A stretch of DNA of 64,000 nucleotides from Palaemon carinicauda (lineage: Eukaryota > Arthropoda > Malacostraca > Decapoda > Palaemonidae). The DNA lies in NCBI RefSeq assembly GCF_036898095.1, contig NC_090750.1, positions 90,759,934 through 90,823,933 on the forward strand, in the 5' to 3' direction. Positions 1-13,400 of this stretch are shown piece by piece (within the stretch, counting starts at the first letter, position 1; every line of letters starts with the position of its first letter). Under the pieces are notes generated by a model. It made no database searches, was not told the origin of the DNA, and saw only the letters and a list, made by a program, of their open reading frames with translations. Position numbers and translations under genes: made by a program.

Positions 1-297
1 CTAACCTAAACTTTCCCCCCTAACCTTAACTGTAAGCCGTGTCCTCACCTACTTACCTAACGGGGGTGCGAACCCCCTTTCACTGCCGTAGTCTAAGTTA
101 GACATAATAATACATACAGGTGGCCGCTACGTACATGCACCCTTATGTATGATAGCGGCCACATGTATGCATGATAACGGCTGACTAAGAATACAGCAGT
201 GTAAGTGGGGTCGCAGGGGCGTTAGCTCCCCGCGGTTTAGATAAGTAGGTAAGAACAGGGTTTGTAATTTAGGTTAGGGGGAAGTTTAAGTTAGCTG
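1..297. repeat. Foldback (long inverted-repeat) MITE-like element
   Basis: The first ~75 bases (CTAACCTAAACTTTCC..., then the CACCTACTTACCTAA and GCGAACCCCC blocks) reappear as an imperfect reverse complement at about 205-297 (GGGTCGCAGGGGCG, TAAGTAGGTAAGA, TTTAGGTTAGGGGG). The centre (about 118-170) carries a second palindrome around GGTGGCCGC/GCGGCCAC. A short element able to fold almost end to end fits a non-autonomous foldback or MITE-type repeat. No coding capacity. The left end may lie outside the window. The superfamily is not recognised. Confidence 0.6.
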
Positions 298-385
298 GTG
301 TCAATTTTTAAAAATGCACGCAATAGGAACTGGCCGCTGATATACAAAGGCTCAAGAGAAACCAATATAATGGCACGACCTAACC

Positions 386-478
386 TAGGGTTCCTAACCT
401 AACCTAAAACCTGTATTCTCACCTTCCAGGGGTAGCTGTAACCCCCCCTGTGGCCCCCTTACACCACTGTATCTATAC
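386..478. repeat. Partial second copy of the foldback repeat arm
   Basis: CCTAACCTAAAACCTGT, TTCTCACCTT and a C-rich block ending in CTTACACCACTGT follow the same order as the right arm of the element at 1-297, read in reverse complement. It appears to be a single diverged arm. Confidence 0.4.
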
Positions 479-1372
479 TTTACTCTAAGACAAGTTGCAT
501 CCTAGTATTTACTTCCTGATTGGCTTCTCTTCTCAAACTTAATTTTTCAGACATATTTCTTATATAGAATAAAAACTGCTCAGAATACTGTACTCTAAAT
601 ACCCTGGGTAAGTACTTGCCAGATAGGTATTGAACTATTTTGAAACATCAAAATTGTCGGGAAATTTACAAGTCGAACGAGCTCTGTACTCTGACGTGCA
701 CTCTTGCTCCCATTGTTCCTAGCATTCACTATAGATGACGTTTTAATCAATTCAGCGGTGGTTTAACGGCAGAACACTGAGCTAATAGACAGGCACGTTA
801 ATTTGAAATGACTCGGTCAGACCTTGCTTGACCTGGGAAATTGCCGGAGGCCCCTTTTTTTTTTATCTATTAGAATTCAATATTTTAAAAATTCAAACGA
901 GTTTGTGAGCATCAAGCGTGGGATGGAGATGCGCGTTCTTAGCCATCTAGACGAGAAGATGGTAACATTATACTCCGAGAGCGATGAAGTTCGACCTGGT
1001 ACAAGTGATTTTTGCTATACCTTGAACAATCCAAGACTGGTGACGATTGGGAACTTTACCCAACAAATTAGGGATGGGTTAGAAAGTTTAGTTAACTTCA
1101 AACCTGACTGGAATTTCCTTACATGAATTAAAGGATGTATACCCTTCAAAATACTGAAGTAAAAAGTTCTAAGAAGGTAGTGGTTTATATTCTATTTGAT
1201 TTTTCAGAAACTTTTTTTTCAATCAGTGTTTTCTTTCCATAATTGAAATCAAACTGGCAAGTATTGAAGAAAGATGTATTGGTGTTTCAAGTTGGAATAT
1301 TTTTATAGCTAAGTTAAAAGCATTTTAATTAGGTCTATTTTGTTTTGTTTTTAATATATGTATTTTTTCCAG
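479..1372. other. Unassigned sequence upstream of first visible SUDS3 exon
   Basis: No recognised gene. A 100-codon open frame at 824-1126 (+) starts in sequence with a long T run, shows no family resemblance and is not obviously joined to the SUDS3 frame. SUDS3 proteins normally have an acidic N-terminal segment encoded before the exon at 1373, and I do not see it here, so the true first exon may lie left of the window. The stretch may be intron or promoter-proximal DNA. Confidence 0.35.
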
Positions 1373-1436
1373 AGAGTGATCTTGGCAGTGAAGGTGAACC
1401 ACATGGAAAGGAAGAATACACTGGAATTAAAGAGCA
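1373..1436 (+). CDS. SUDS3: SUDS3 exon (first visible), acidic segment
   Basis: Acceptor TATTTTTTCCAG before 1373 and donor GTAAGT at 1437. It reads [20 protein letters not shown] and enters the split Gln codon CA|A. The first two bases (AG) finish a codon from an earlier exon, so at least one more coding exon lies upstream. The donor is only about 50 bp from the left end of DIRS element A. Confidence 0.85.
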
Positions 1437-4400
1437 GTAAGTTTAATATATACTAGTGTAAATTTTTATAGCAATGAAAGAAAAATATTTTTTAAATATT
1501 TAACTTAGCCGGTGAATATATAATAGCTGCAACTCTGTTGCTCGACAGACACATACAGTAAAAACTCGCCAGCGATCGCTATACAGGTTGCGGGTGTGCC
1601 CACCAGCACCAACTGTCGGCCAGATACCACTCTCGATGTAAACAAAGACTCAATTTCTTCTCTGTCGACGTGTCGACAAGACGTACTTTACTCGCTGTTG
1701 AACCTGGAGTTTTTCCCATCATATTTGGTGAAGTACTTTAATTTGGTTTGAGCTTTCGCAGTACAGGTGTTTTTCTTTAAATAAATCCTTGAACTCTTTT
1801 TTGGATCGGATTAATTGTTGATGACTTAGATCGTTTTTTTGGAATTTTCCCTTGACTAATTCAAAATGGCTGACCCTTCACAAGTTCCCAAGTTCAGAAA
1901 ATGTAATACTAGGGATTGTCATAGGCGTCTTCCAAAGGCTTCTCTCGACCCTCACACTGTTTGTTCCAATTGTCGGGGTAAAACCTGTCAATTGGAAGAT
2001 CGGTGTGAGGAATGCGTGGGCCTTTCGGAATTCGTTTTTCTCGAATTTGAGAAATATACACGCAGACTAGAGAGAGATAGGGTAAGGAGAAGTTCTTCTA
2101 GGTCGGTAGATTTTTCCTCTCCACATGCCCCTGAACCTAATCCTTCCCCTGTAGTGGTTGTTCCTAACCCCCCTCCTAGCACTCAGGAACCGTCGATGGC
2201 AGACATGATGCGTGCTATTCATGCCTTGGGGGAGAGAGTTGAGTCTTTAGCAAGTGACCGAAATCAACTCATGGCGGACGTTAAGGAACTCAAGTGCCAA
2301 AGTGCCACGAAGGATAGTGTCAAAGTGCCTAGTGTTACGCAAAGTGTTGTGAACAGTGTTGCGCTCGAGGGTTCGTCTGTTCGTGCCTGTCGTCCTCCTA
2401 GTCCGGGACCTCTTGCAAGCTCCCAAGCCCAGGGGAGAAGCAATGTCGTACGACTCATGGGTTCGAGAGGCCTTGATCAGCGAACAGACGTTCCCTCTAT
2501 GGTATCAGGCGTATCTCTCCAAGATCGCCCCTACCAACGTAAGACGAGAGAGCCCATTTTTACCTCGTCGTCCGAAGGTGTTTCTCGTAAGAAACCTTGG
2601 ACCAAGGTCTCCAGACCTTTAAAACGTCAGTCGGTCCCTTCAGGACAAGTCCAACGTCCCGGATGTAGCCACTGGGACAGTTCGGACCCGTTGCCGTCAT
2701 CTGATGACTGCTCGCCGCCTAAGAGAGGCAAAGTTGTGCCGTCTCAGTCGCTCACCCCGTCTGTTACCGCACCTGCTTCCGTAGACCCTAAATGGGTGTT
2801 ACTGCAAGACATGCAGTCCAAGCTTGCGTCCTTGATGGGGGACTACAATGCGGAGAAGGTTGCCGCTGTACCTACTGGCCAGCAACCATCCAAGCGGTCT
2901 GTTGTGCGTCCTGTTGACGTTGAGGTAGCTTTCTCGCGTCAACCAGTTGGGGTTGTACCTCCACCGATGCGACCCAGTGTGGATTTCCAGCCGCACGTTG
3001 ACGTTAGGCAACGCACGGATGTGGTTGGTGACGTTCAGGACGTTCATCAACCATCAGAGGTGACTTGTTTTGACGCGGTGCGTCAACCTCCGCAACCCGG
3101 TATGGTGTTGACTGCACAACCCAGACGGTCTAAACAGTCTTGGGTGGACGCTGTGCGTCCTCGCGCACCTGTGGTTGTTGACAGTTTCCAGACTGTTCAA
3201 CAGTTCCATGACGCTGCGTCCGGCTCCGTCACGTATGCACCAGTGCGACCGGACTCGGCGAGTCAAACGTTGCCCACTCCTTTGCCGTTTTCTCATCAGT
3301 TATCGGATGAGGAACTGTCAGATGAGGACGTTGCTGAACCACATCCTGAGGATCAACCTTCAGAACTGGATGAGCCTAAAGCAGTTCAACCATCCTTGGA
3401 CTTTAGAAAAGTCATGGCTGTGTTTAAGGAGTTGTTCCCTGACCACTTTGTTTCTGTGGCTCCTCGTTCGCCGCCGTCGGAGTTTGTCTTAGGCGTTCCT
3501 GCTACCGTGCCTGCCTTTACTAAACTCGTTCTCTCTCGCTCATCCAAGAGAGCTTTGCGGCTGTTGGGCGATTGGTTAGAGACCAAGAAGAGTTTAGGGA
3601 AGACAGCATTTGCCTTCCCCCCATCTAAACTCTCGTCTAGATCGAGCGTCTGGTATGCCACGGGAGAAGTTCTCGGCTTGGGAGTTCCTGCCTCTGCCCA
3701 GGGCGACTTCTCAAGTCTTGTAGACTCTCCCCGCCGCCTTGCCATGAGACGCTCGAAGATTTGTTGGTCACCATCGGACCTGGACCACCTTCTTAAAGGT
3801 ATATTTAGGGCGTTCGAAGTCTTTAACTTCCTAGACTGGTGTTTAGGAGCCCTGAGTAGGAAAATCTCTTCTGCTGATAAGGATGTTTCCTTACTCATTA
3901 TGTCCTGCATGGACAAGGCCGTCCGTGATGGGTCCAACGAACTTGCCACTTCATTCACGTCCGGAGTCCTGAAGAAACGAGAGTCTCTATGTTCTTTCCT
4001 GTCTGCTGGAGTGACGCCATGCCAAAGATCTGAGCTACTCTTTGCGCCCTTGTCCAAGTGCCTGTTTCCTGAAGTCTTGGTTAAGGAAATTGCCTTGTCT
4101 TTAGTGCAGAAGGACACCCACGATCTAGTTGCGTCCTCGGCTCGCAAAGCTCCCCCTTTGCCTACATTGTCTGCTAGACCTAGGATAGACACTCCAGCGT
4201 CTCGGTTTATCCCGCCCTTTCGTGGCAGAGCCTCCAGCAGGGGAGGTGCTCGTGCCGAAGGGAAGCGAGGGAAGAGGAAAGGATCCAAGTCCTCTAAGGG
4301 CAGAGTCTGACTGCCCGCAACTTCAGACAGCAGTAGGAGCCAGACTCAAGAACTTCTGGCAAGCCTGGGAGAAGAGAAGCGCAGATCAACAATCTGTGAG

Positions 4401-7400
4401 GTTGCTCAGAGAGGGGTACAAAATCCCTTTTGTACGCAAACCCCCTCTAGCGACGTCCCCCATCGATCTCTCTCCCAGGTACAGAGAGGAAGAAAAGAGA
4501 CAAGCCCTGAAACTGGAAGTGTCTCTTTTGCTAGAGAAGGGAGCGGTTGTCAAAGTCTCGGACCTTCAATCACCGGGGTTTTACAACCGTCTCTTCCTAG
4601 TATCAAAGAAGACAGGAGGTTGGAGACCGGTGCTAGACGTCAGTGCTCTGAATGTCTTTGTCACAAAGACGAAATTTACCATGGAGACCACAAAGTCAGT
4701 CTTAGCAGCGGTCAGAAAGGAAGACTGGATGGTCTCTCTAGACCTAAGGGACGCCTACTTCCACATCCCCATTCACTCAGACTCCCAACCCTTTCTGAGA
4801 TTCGTCTTCGAAGATGTGGTGTACCAGTTTCGGGCCCTGTGCTTTGGCCTAAGCACAGCTCCTCTCGTGTTTACGAGGCTTATGAGGAATGTGGCGAAAT
4901 TCCTCCACTTATCGGACATCCAAGCCTCCCTTTATTTGGACGACTGGCTTCTCAGAGCCTCTTCCAGTCGTCGCTGTCTGAAGGATCTCAATTGGACTCT
5001 AGATCTGACCAAGGAATTGGGACTCCTAGTCAATTTGGAAAAGTCGCAGCTGGTCCCATCCCAAACTATTCTGTATTTAGGGATGGAGATTCACAGTCAA
5101 GCTTTTCGGGCTTTTCCGTCGGCCCCCAGAATAGATCAAGCCCTGCTCTCCATCCAGAAGATGCTGAAGAAAGAACGCAGCTCAGTCAGGCTGTGGATGA
5201 GTCTGGTAGGGACGCTGTCATCCCTGGAGCAATTTGTCTCACTAGGAAGGCTACACCTCCGTCCTCTTCAATTCCATCTGGCTTTTCACTGGAAAAAGGA
5301 CAAGACGCTAGAGGCGGTCTCGATCCCGATTTCCGAAAAGATAAAGTCTTGTCTGACTTGGTGGAAGGACAATATCAGCCTACGAGAGGGTCTTCCCCTG
5401 GTAGTTCAGATACCCAACCACGTTCTCTTCTCGGACGCATCGGACTTGGGCTGGGGCGCGACGCTGGACGGTCGGGAATGCTCAGGTCTGTGGAACTCGA
5501 GTCAGAGGAGCATGCATATCAACAGCAAGGAGCTTTTGGCGGTTCATCTGGCCTTGATAAGCTTCGAGTATCTCCTTCGAGGCAAAGTGGTGGAAGTAAA
5601 CTCGGACAACACCACGGCCTTGGCGTACATTTCCAAACAGGGAGGTACCCACTCATTGACTCTGTACGAGATCGCAAGGGACCTGCTTATCTGGTCAAAA
5701 GATCGAGGCATCTCCCTAGTAACGAGGTTCATCCAGGGCGACTTGAACGTCCTAGCAGATTGTCTCAGTCGGAAAGGTCAAGTAATTCCAACCGAATGGA
5801 CCCTCCACAAGGATGTGTGCAAGAGACTTTGGGCGACTTGGGGTCAACCCACCATAGATCTCTTTGCAACCTCGCTGACCAAGAGGCTTCCAATCTATTG
5901 CTCTCCAGTCCCGGACCCAGCAGCAATACATGTAGATGCCTTCCTCCTAGATTGGTCACATCTGGATCTTTACGCATTCCCACCATTCAAGATTGTCAAC
6001 AAGGTACTGCAGAAATTCGCCTCTCACGAAGGGACAAGGTTGACGTTAGTTGCTCCCCTCTGGCCCGCGAGAGAATGGTTCACCGAGGTACTTCGATGGT
6101 TAGTAGACGTTCCCAGAAGTCTTCCTCTAAGAGTAGACCTTCTACGTCAGCCACACGTAAAGAAGGTACACCAAAGCCTCCACGCTCTTCGTCTGACTGC
6201 CTTTAGACTATCGAAAGACTCTCGAGAGCTAGAGGCTTTTCGAAGGAGGCAGCCAGTGCGATTGCTAGAGCAAGGAGAGCGTCTACCAATCGAAGTGGGA
6301 AGTCTTCCGAGACTGGTGCAAGTCAGTTTCCGTATCCTCGACCAGTACCTCTGTAGCCCAAATAGCTGATTTTCTCTTATACCTGAGAAAAGGACGATCC
6401 CTTTCAGCTCCCACTATCAAGGGCTACAGAAGCATGTTGGCCTCGGTCTTCCGGCATAGAGGCTTAGATCTTTCCAACAATAAAGATCTACAAGACCTCC
6501 TTAAGTCTTTCGAGACCACTAAGGAGCGTCGTTTGGCTACTCCTGGGTGGAATTTAGACGTGGTCCTAAGATTCCTCATGTCAGACAGGTTTGAGCCTTT
6601 ACAGTCAGCCTCCCTGAAAGGTCTCACTCTTAAGACTCTTTTCCTGGTATGCTTGGCCTCGGCTAAAAGAGTCAGTGAGCTTCATGCCTTCAGCAAGAAC
6701 ATCGGATTTTCGTCAGAAAAAGCTACTTGTTCTCTGCAACTTGGTTTTCTAGCCAAAAATGAGCTACCTTCTCATCCTTGGCCTAAATCTTTCGATATTC
6801 CCAGCTTATCGGAGATCGTAGGCAATGAACTAGAAAGAGTCTTATGCCCTGTTAGAGCTCTTAAGTTCTACTTAGCTCGTACTAAACCTTTACGAGGCCA
6901 ATCTGAAGCTTTATGGTGTTCGGTTAAGAAACCATCCTTGCCCATGTCAAAGAATGCTTTGTCATACTTTATCAGATTGTTAATACGAGAAGCTCATTCA
7001 CACTTAAGTGAGGAAGACCGATCTTTGCTTAAGGTTAAGACGCACGAGGTTAGAGCTGTAGCAACTTCCGTGGCCTTTAAGCAAAATAGATCTCTGCAAA
7101 GTATCATGGACGCAACCTATTGGAGAAGCAAGTCAGTGTTCGCGTCATTTTACTTGAAAGATGTCCAGTCTCTTTACGAGAACTGCTACACACTGGGACC
7201 ATTCGTAGCAGCGAGTGCAGTAGTGGGTGAGGGCTCAACCACTACAATTCCCTAATTCCATATCCTTTTAATCTGTCTCTTGAAATGTTTTAATGTTGTT
7301 TTTATGGGTTGTCCGGAAGGCTAAGAAGCCTTTCGCATCCTGGTTGATTTTGCGGGTGGTCAAAGTCATTTCTTGAGAGCGCCCAGATTAGGGGTTTGAT

Positions 7401-10400
7401 GAGGTCCTGTTGTATGGGTTGCAGCCCTTGATACTTCAGCTCCTGGGGGTCTGTCAGCATCCTAAGAGGATCGCTGGGCTCCGTAAGGAAGACGTACTTA
7501 CAAGGCAGAGTAATCATCTAAGTCGACTTCCTTACCAGGTACCTATTTATTTTGGTTTTGTTATATTGATAACTGTCAAAATGAAATAAAAACTCTTAGC
7601 TTATACGATGTAAACATATTTAACTGGTCTCTACCCACCTCCTTGGGTGTGAATCAGCTATTATATATTCACCGGCTAAGTTAAATATTTAAAAATGATA
7701 TTTTAATTATAAAATAAATTTTTGAATATACTTACCCGGTGAATATATAAATTAAATGACCCTCCCTTCCTCCCCAATAGAGACGCAGTGGGATGAGAAG
7801 AAATTGAGTCTTTGTTTACATCGAGAGTGGTATCTGGCCGACAGTTGGCGCTGGTGGGCACACCCGCAACCTGTATAGCGATCGCTGGCGAGTTTTTACT
7901 GTATGTGTCTGTCGAGCAACAGAGTTGCAGCTATTATATATTCACCGGGTAAGTATATTCAAAAATTTATTTTATAATTAAAATATCATTTTTTGTTGCT
8001 ACGTGTATGCAAACCTTTCATCCAAAATAGGAATAATGGTGTATCTTCTGCTATGCTGGAACAGCCATTGAATCATTAACAAGGTGGTTGGTTGATGACC
8101 GGTGGCACTAGGGGGAAGCCCCCCCCACTATCCTGTCAGAATAGACTTATTTGTCCTTTTCCACAATAAGTACTGACATAGTGTCATGCTGCTCTTCCGA
8201 CTGCTGGATCTTTTCTTATTTTTGTTTGGTATAAGTGCTGTTCTTTTTTATTTTTCTTTCGTTAACGCTGTCATTTGCAACGGCAAAAATGCTCTTAGAG
8301 AAAAGGATGTGTTGTCTGTCTTTTCAAATCTGTCCCTGACCTATATTCCAGGTTCTGTCTCTTGTTTGCCGATATTTTCCAGACTGCGTTCAGTTCGATC
8401 TCTTGCTTAATACTAAATCTCCAGATAGGAAGACATCATGCTTTAGATGACTCGAGAGTTTAGCCCCACTTGTGGTGATTTTAATGATTGTACTTATTCT
8501 TTTGCTTCCTTTCCAGTTTCCGTTAGCTTGGCTTTACATGTTTATTTTAAATCCTCCCTCCATTCCACATTTCAACCTTTTTAAATATATAAATATATCC
8601 TCTTCCTTTTCTTCATATTTTGCTATTAAAACTAGGCCACCTATATAAAGAAGGTCCCTGCACTGTTTGTAGCTGCTATCATTTTTACGATAAATAGTCG
8701 AGGGCTCGGTGGTGAACCTTGATGGACTCTAGTATTCATCTCTAATTTCTGATGCCCCTGCCAATGCTACTGAATTATTAAAAGTATTTCAAGTAATCAT
8801 TTATACACTTATTATAAATAATGAAGGTCTATTACTAGCTAGAAGGGAATGAAAAGCACCAAGTATGAATAATAAAAGGTAAATACAGATCCACTCACCA
8901 AAGGTTACCTGAAATTCAACAAAATCTTAAGCAAAGTAAAGAAACAAAACAGGGAAAGAGAGTTTAGTATGGAGGAAAACCAACAACTAATGCTAACTAG
9001 GCAACAGTTTGTAAGCTAATTAGAGTTTAAACTCAACCCATATGAAAAGCTTTACCAAGAATATTAGGAAAGATGAAAAATATTAAAGTTATGACCAAGA
9101 AACTGAAATTTAAAACTGAAAGAAATCAAATATTGTATCAAAATTCAAAAATGGCTAATTACTCATAGCTAGCTACACCATACAAAACAGGGAAACTAAA
9201 GACTACTCTGTATTATAACTTTCACTGGATAATACCTGCCAAGTACAGGTGTAGTAAAGAGAAAAACATCTTATATGTTTGATTAATTAGATAAGATAGA
9301 AAAAGATTTGGTAATTGTACTTGGTTTAGCAATTCTCAGCAAAGTTAACACCTGGGAAACAAGAAGAGCAGCTTTTTAAAACCAGTGCAGGTTAAATCAG
9401 GTAATAGACTGAGATGTATCGGAGGATCCAGATGGGGGTAAGTACTGTATTGTGGAACTTCCTTCTTCAGACTGGGATGCTAAAGGCATTTGAGTAAAAA
9501 TACTGTACACTATAGGTAAATAAAGTACAGTACTTGAGTACAAATACTGTACACTATAGGTATATAGAGTACAGTACTGTACAGTATATGATGATCTCTG
9601 TTTATGTTTAACACGGTAGTAGTGAAACAAATTGATAAGAAAAGATAAGCTAAATGATTTAGGTTGTTTTGCTAAAAAAGAGTAACCTTGATAACTTTCA
9701 GAAACTATAGATAGTAGTACTCTATGTTATATTTGTAGATAAATTACTGTATACAACATGTAACAGGTTACATATTTACTGTATTACTTTTTCTTTACAG
9801 AATGTATCAAGATAAACTTGCACAGTTGAAGAAGCAGTTGCAACAACTTCGTGATAACAGCCATCCTGAGTATAATAAGAAAATGAAAAAAATAGATGCA
9901 ACATATAAAGAAAGGTAATGTATTTTTGTAATTTAGTGTACGGTCGTGCCTCGATACCTGTTCATTTGTTCCAGAAGGCACATTGAGTGCGGGAATATGT
10001 AATAATGTAAACTAAATTGCTTTATAAGAACTAGAAATTACATGTTTTATAGATATGCATTAATAGTTTCATTAGGAATTTTACATATACAAAAAAAATA
10101 AAAAAAATTGATTAGATAGAATGAATGGAAATTTATCTTCTTACTTGAGCAGAGAGGTGCTGATGCCCCAAGTGTTGGGGCTGGTGGGTAGGGGAGATGT
10201 TATTATTCGAAAGAAGACCTCCCTTCCATAAAACTTTGGTAAACACTTTTGGGGTATCCTTCTCTGTCTTTTTTGTCTCGTTTCGGCCATCAAACCATGG
10301 CTTGAGGCTCACTAGGCCTGAGTTTCTCTAGAAACTTTCCCGAAGATGATAGCTTTTACCTACGGTTTAAAATTTCTCAAAAGTGAGATGTCGTTTGGTC

Positions 10401-13400
10401 ATTTAAAGGTCGCTTATCAATGGCAAAGGCCAGGAACAGTGCAATGTTCTAGTGACTGACCATGTACACTTATGATCAGCACCCAAACCTCCTCTTCCTA
10501 AAGCTAGGAACAGGAATGGCCATCCTTTGCATTAAGATTGTCCCAGACTGTACCATCCCATATGTAGTACTAGTGTGCTGTTAATTCGAACAGTCTTGCC
10601 CTTTCCATAATAAAGCTCAATACTACACAGTATTCAAGAAATTCTGTTCCAGTTGTGAGCAGATTTGGGAGTGAACTTCAGAAGTTCTAACTTGTTGCAA
10701 TTGCTTCTCTGTTGAACAGCTTGAACATGTCTCATCTCATAGTCCAGGATGCCAGAAAACTTTAAACCAATCAATCATCTCAAGAGTCTATATGACATCG
10801 GTTTAATGTTGTTGATGATCATAATACATTTTCTGTTTTTTTTTTTTTTTTAATTAATTTAAAGTTTATTCTTTATTTCAATATTCCCTTTTCACACTGA
10901 GCTGCTGTTTCCTTGTATCGGCCCTTGGGGTAGTAGCACTTTGTTTATCCGATTAGAGTTACTGCTTACCTAGTGATAATGATAATAACAACTTATCCTT
11001 GGAAGAAGTCAATAATGCAGCATAAAGGTGATGCTTTTTTACTTAAAGAATGTGTAGTTAATCAATGGTGCTTGTTGTGTTCAGGGAACCATAGTTCTTG
11101 GCATGGGATATTCTAAAGTTATGTAGTGTGACAATATTTGTAATTATTTTCATCATTATCATTGAAGTTGTTTATTAATACTTTTCTCGTTTGAGAATTT
11201 CACCGTTTTTGCAATTTAAGTGGTGTTAAAGTTTCATTGAGTGATAAGTTCAATGATTTTATATATGTGTAGAGATTGGTCTATTTTGGTTCTCTTGGGG
11301 CCTAGGGGAAGTACTGCACCAAAAACATCATTGGTGAACTATACCCGCTAATTTGTTCAGCCTATGAATGATCCGAGATCAGTCAGATGGACAGGGCCTG
11401 GGAAATCCCCGAGGGTGCTTAATTTCTCAATCAGTTGAAAGGCCTTCTGCTTAGAGAGTGTATCTATAGAAATACAAGGTGGATGCAGCAACCACAAGCT
11501 AATTTTTGTTGATAAACTCAAACATTGTCCTGTCCCTTTGAATCTGGTGAGCCTCTTGTTAATATGGTAAAGATGCAAGGTTTTCATCATAAGGAAGTAA
11601 GTATTCAATGACATTAAAACAATACTTGTTTCTTTGACGACCATGTCGCCTGAGGAAGAATGCATCACCGGTGGATGTGAAGTCCATCATTTTTCTACAG
11701 TGGTTGGATGTTGGTTCTCTTCAGAGTTCTAGTGGCCTGTACCCACAGAGGGTATTGGCTGTTTTAAAATATCAAAACTTTAGATCCACACTACGAATAG
11801 CAGTAAAAGGTTTGAGTGAAGGTTGGAAAAGTTAGTTGTTCATTTATTAGAGGTAAACTGTGATGCATACATCTCTGCCATTCATGGTGATGATGAGGTG
11901 TTAACACCAAACTGGAGGGTCCATCACCAGTAGGCATTATTTCCTTTGCTACCATGTAGTCAAGTTCTTCCTTGCCCTTGCTCTTGAAGTGTGGATGTCA
12001 AAATGCATAGCACCATCCTTAAGATGGATCCTGAGAGGAAGAACTACCATGGGTTTGAGTGGAGCTAACCAATACATCTTCTAATTCTTGGAAGAAGTAT
12101 TCCTTGCCTGCTGGAGGTGACACGTTGGATGGGATGACTTTCTATATATATCTTTGTTTTTTATTTACCTATTAGTTTCGTCTCACGTATGTCCATCATC
12201 TTTAGCTTTTTCTTTGCTGTAATGTTGATTTTATTTAGAACAATTCTTACGAATGGTTCTCAAGAGAATATCAAAATGTGACCTGGCTTTCTAGCAAAAA
12301 TACTTAATAGATTATGATTGAGAATTATAGTTATATCAGTCTAATTATTTTGTTTAAATCTTATAACATCTAAGTGTATCAAGGTAAATTCTTCATGGCT
12401 TTTCTTTTTATATTTATTTACTTAAACCCTTTGTCTTTTCCTTGCAGGTTAAGACTAAACGACTTATGGCGTGACGTGGAGATAGAATGTGTGGAGAGGG
12501 ACTATCAAGCAGAAAAAAAGCTGGCTTGCAGAGATTTTGAAGAGAAGAAGAAAGAACTGAAAGAAAACCTGTTGATAGAGTTAGAGGACAAAAAGAAAAT
12601 AATAGAGCAGGAGAGATACACGCTCGAATTAACTGGAGATTCAATGGAGGTTTGTGTTTATAAGAAACTTTGTTTAAAACATACTCAAGGTCCCTTAATT
12701 CTCAGTTACAGCTTTACCAGTAATGGTGTACATTGTGTCATTATCACTGAGTATCACTGTCTGCTAAGGTGATGAATGCAAGAGTTGATGGGAGAAGTAC
12801 AAGAGGAAGGCCAAGGTTTGGGTGGATGGATGGTGTGAAGAAAGCTCTGGGTGATAGGAGGATAGATGTGAGAGAGGCAAGAGAGCGTGCTAGAAATAGG
12901 AATGAATGGCGAGCGATTGTGACGCAGTTCCGGTAGGCCCTGCTGCTTCCTCCGATGCCGTTGTAAGAGTCAAGCTTGACTCATTGGGCTGGTAAAACTC
13001 CTTCTTTTAATAATAATAATAACTTAGATGACCGCGGAGGTAGCAGCAGTAGGGGATTCAGCATTATGAAGCTTCATCTGTGGTGGATAATGTGGGAGGG
13101 TGGGCTGTGGCACCCTAGCAGTACCAGCTGAACTCGGTTGAGTCCCTTGTTAGGCTGGAGGAACGTAGAGAGTAGAGGTCCCCTTTTTTGTTTTGTTTCA
13201 TTTGTTGATGTCGGCTACCCTCCAAAATTGGGGGAAGTGCCTTGGTATATGTATGTATGTATGTATCTTTCTACTTTTTATTCACTTTAGCTGTAGTTTT
13301 TACTTATTGTAAATATATTACATCTTGAAATAATTTTAACTGAAATTGTCAGAAGATGTTTTTTTATGTCAATATTTATCCTCCACTGTTTATAAATACG

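Larger units (their letters stand above)
1489..7994 (+). mobile_element. DIRS-type YR retrotransposon A (full length, YR broken)
   Basis: A 6.5 kb element in the first visible SUDS3 intron, in sense orientation. It has 154-bp terminal inverted repeats (1509-1662 and 7795-7948) with one difference, an internal complementary region (7655-7750) and overlapping frames for Gag-like, RT/RNase H and tyrosine recombinase proteins in the order seen in DIRS1 elements (established family architecture). Both ends run into T tracts (1488-1493 and 7989-7994), so the ends are uncertain by a few bases, and no target-site duplication is visible. The recombinase frame has a stop and a 13-nt deletion, so this copy is probably not autonomous. 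It is the same family as element C, with closely matching sequence throughout. Confidence 0.92.

Noticed and set aside
1..420. Interstitial telomeric (TTAGG)n repeats suggested by CCTAACCTAA
   Set aside because: Only a few isolated pentamers occur and they belong to the arms of a foldback element; no tandem run.
824..1126. First coding exon of SUDS3
   Set aside because: The frame is not acidic like SUDS3 N termini, has no clear donor that joins in phase to 1373, and resembles no known protein.
3386..4288. 300-codon open frame on the minus strand within DIRS A ORF1
   Set aside because: It is antisense to a conserved Gag-like domain, and the same shadow recurs in element C (56400-57131); no motif of its own.
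12374..12772. Stand-alone 132-codon gene
   Set aside because: It is SUDS3 exon 12448-12649 read through its acceptor and donor into intron sequence.
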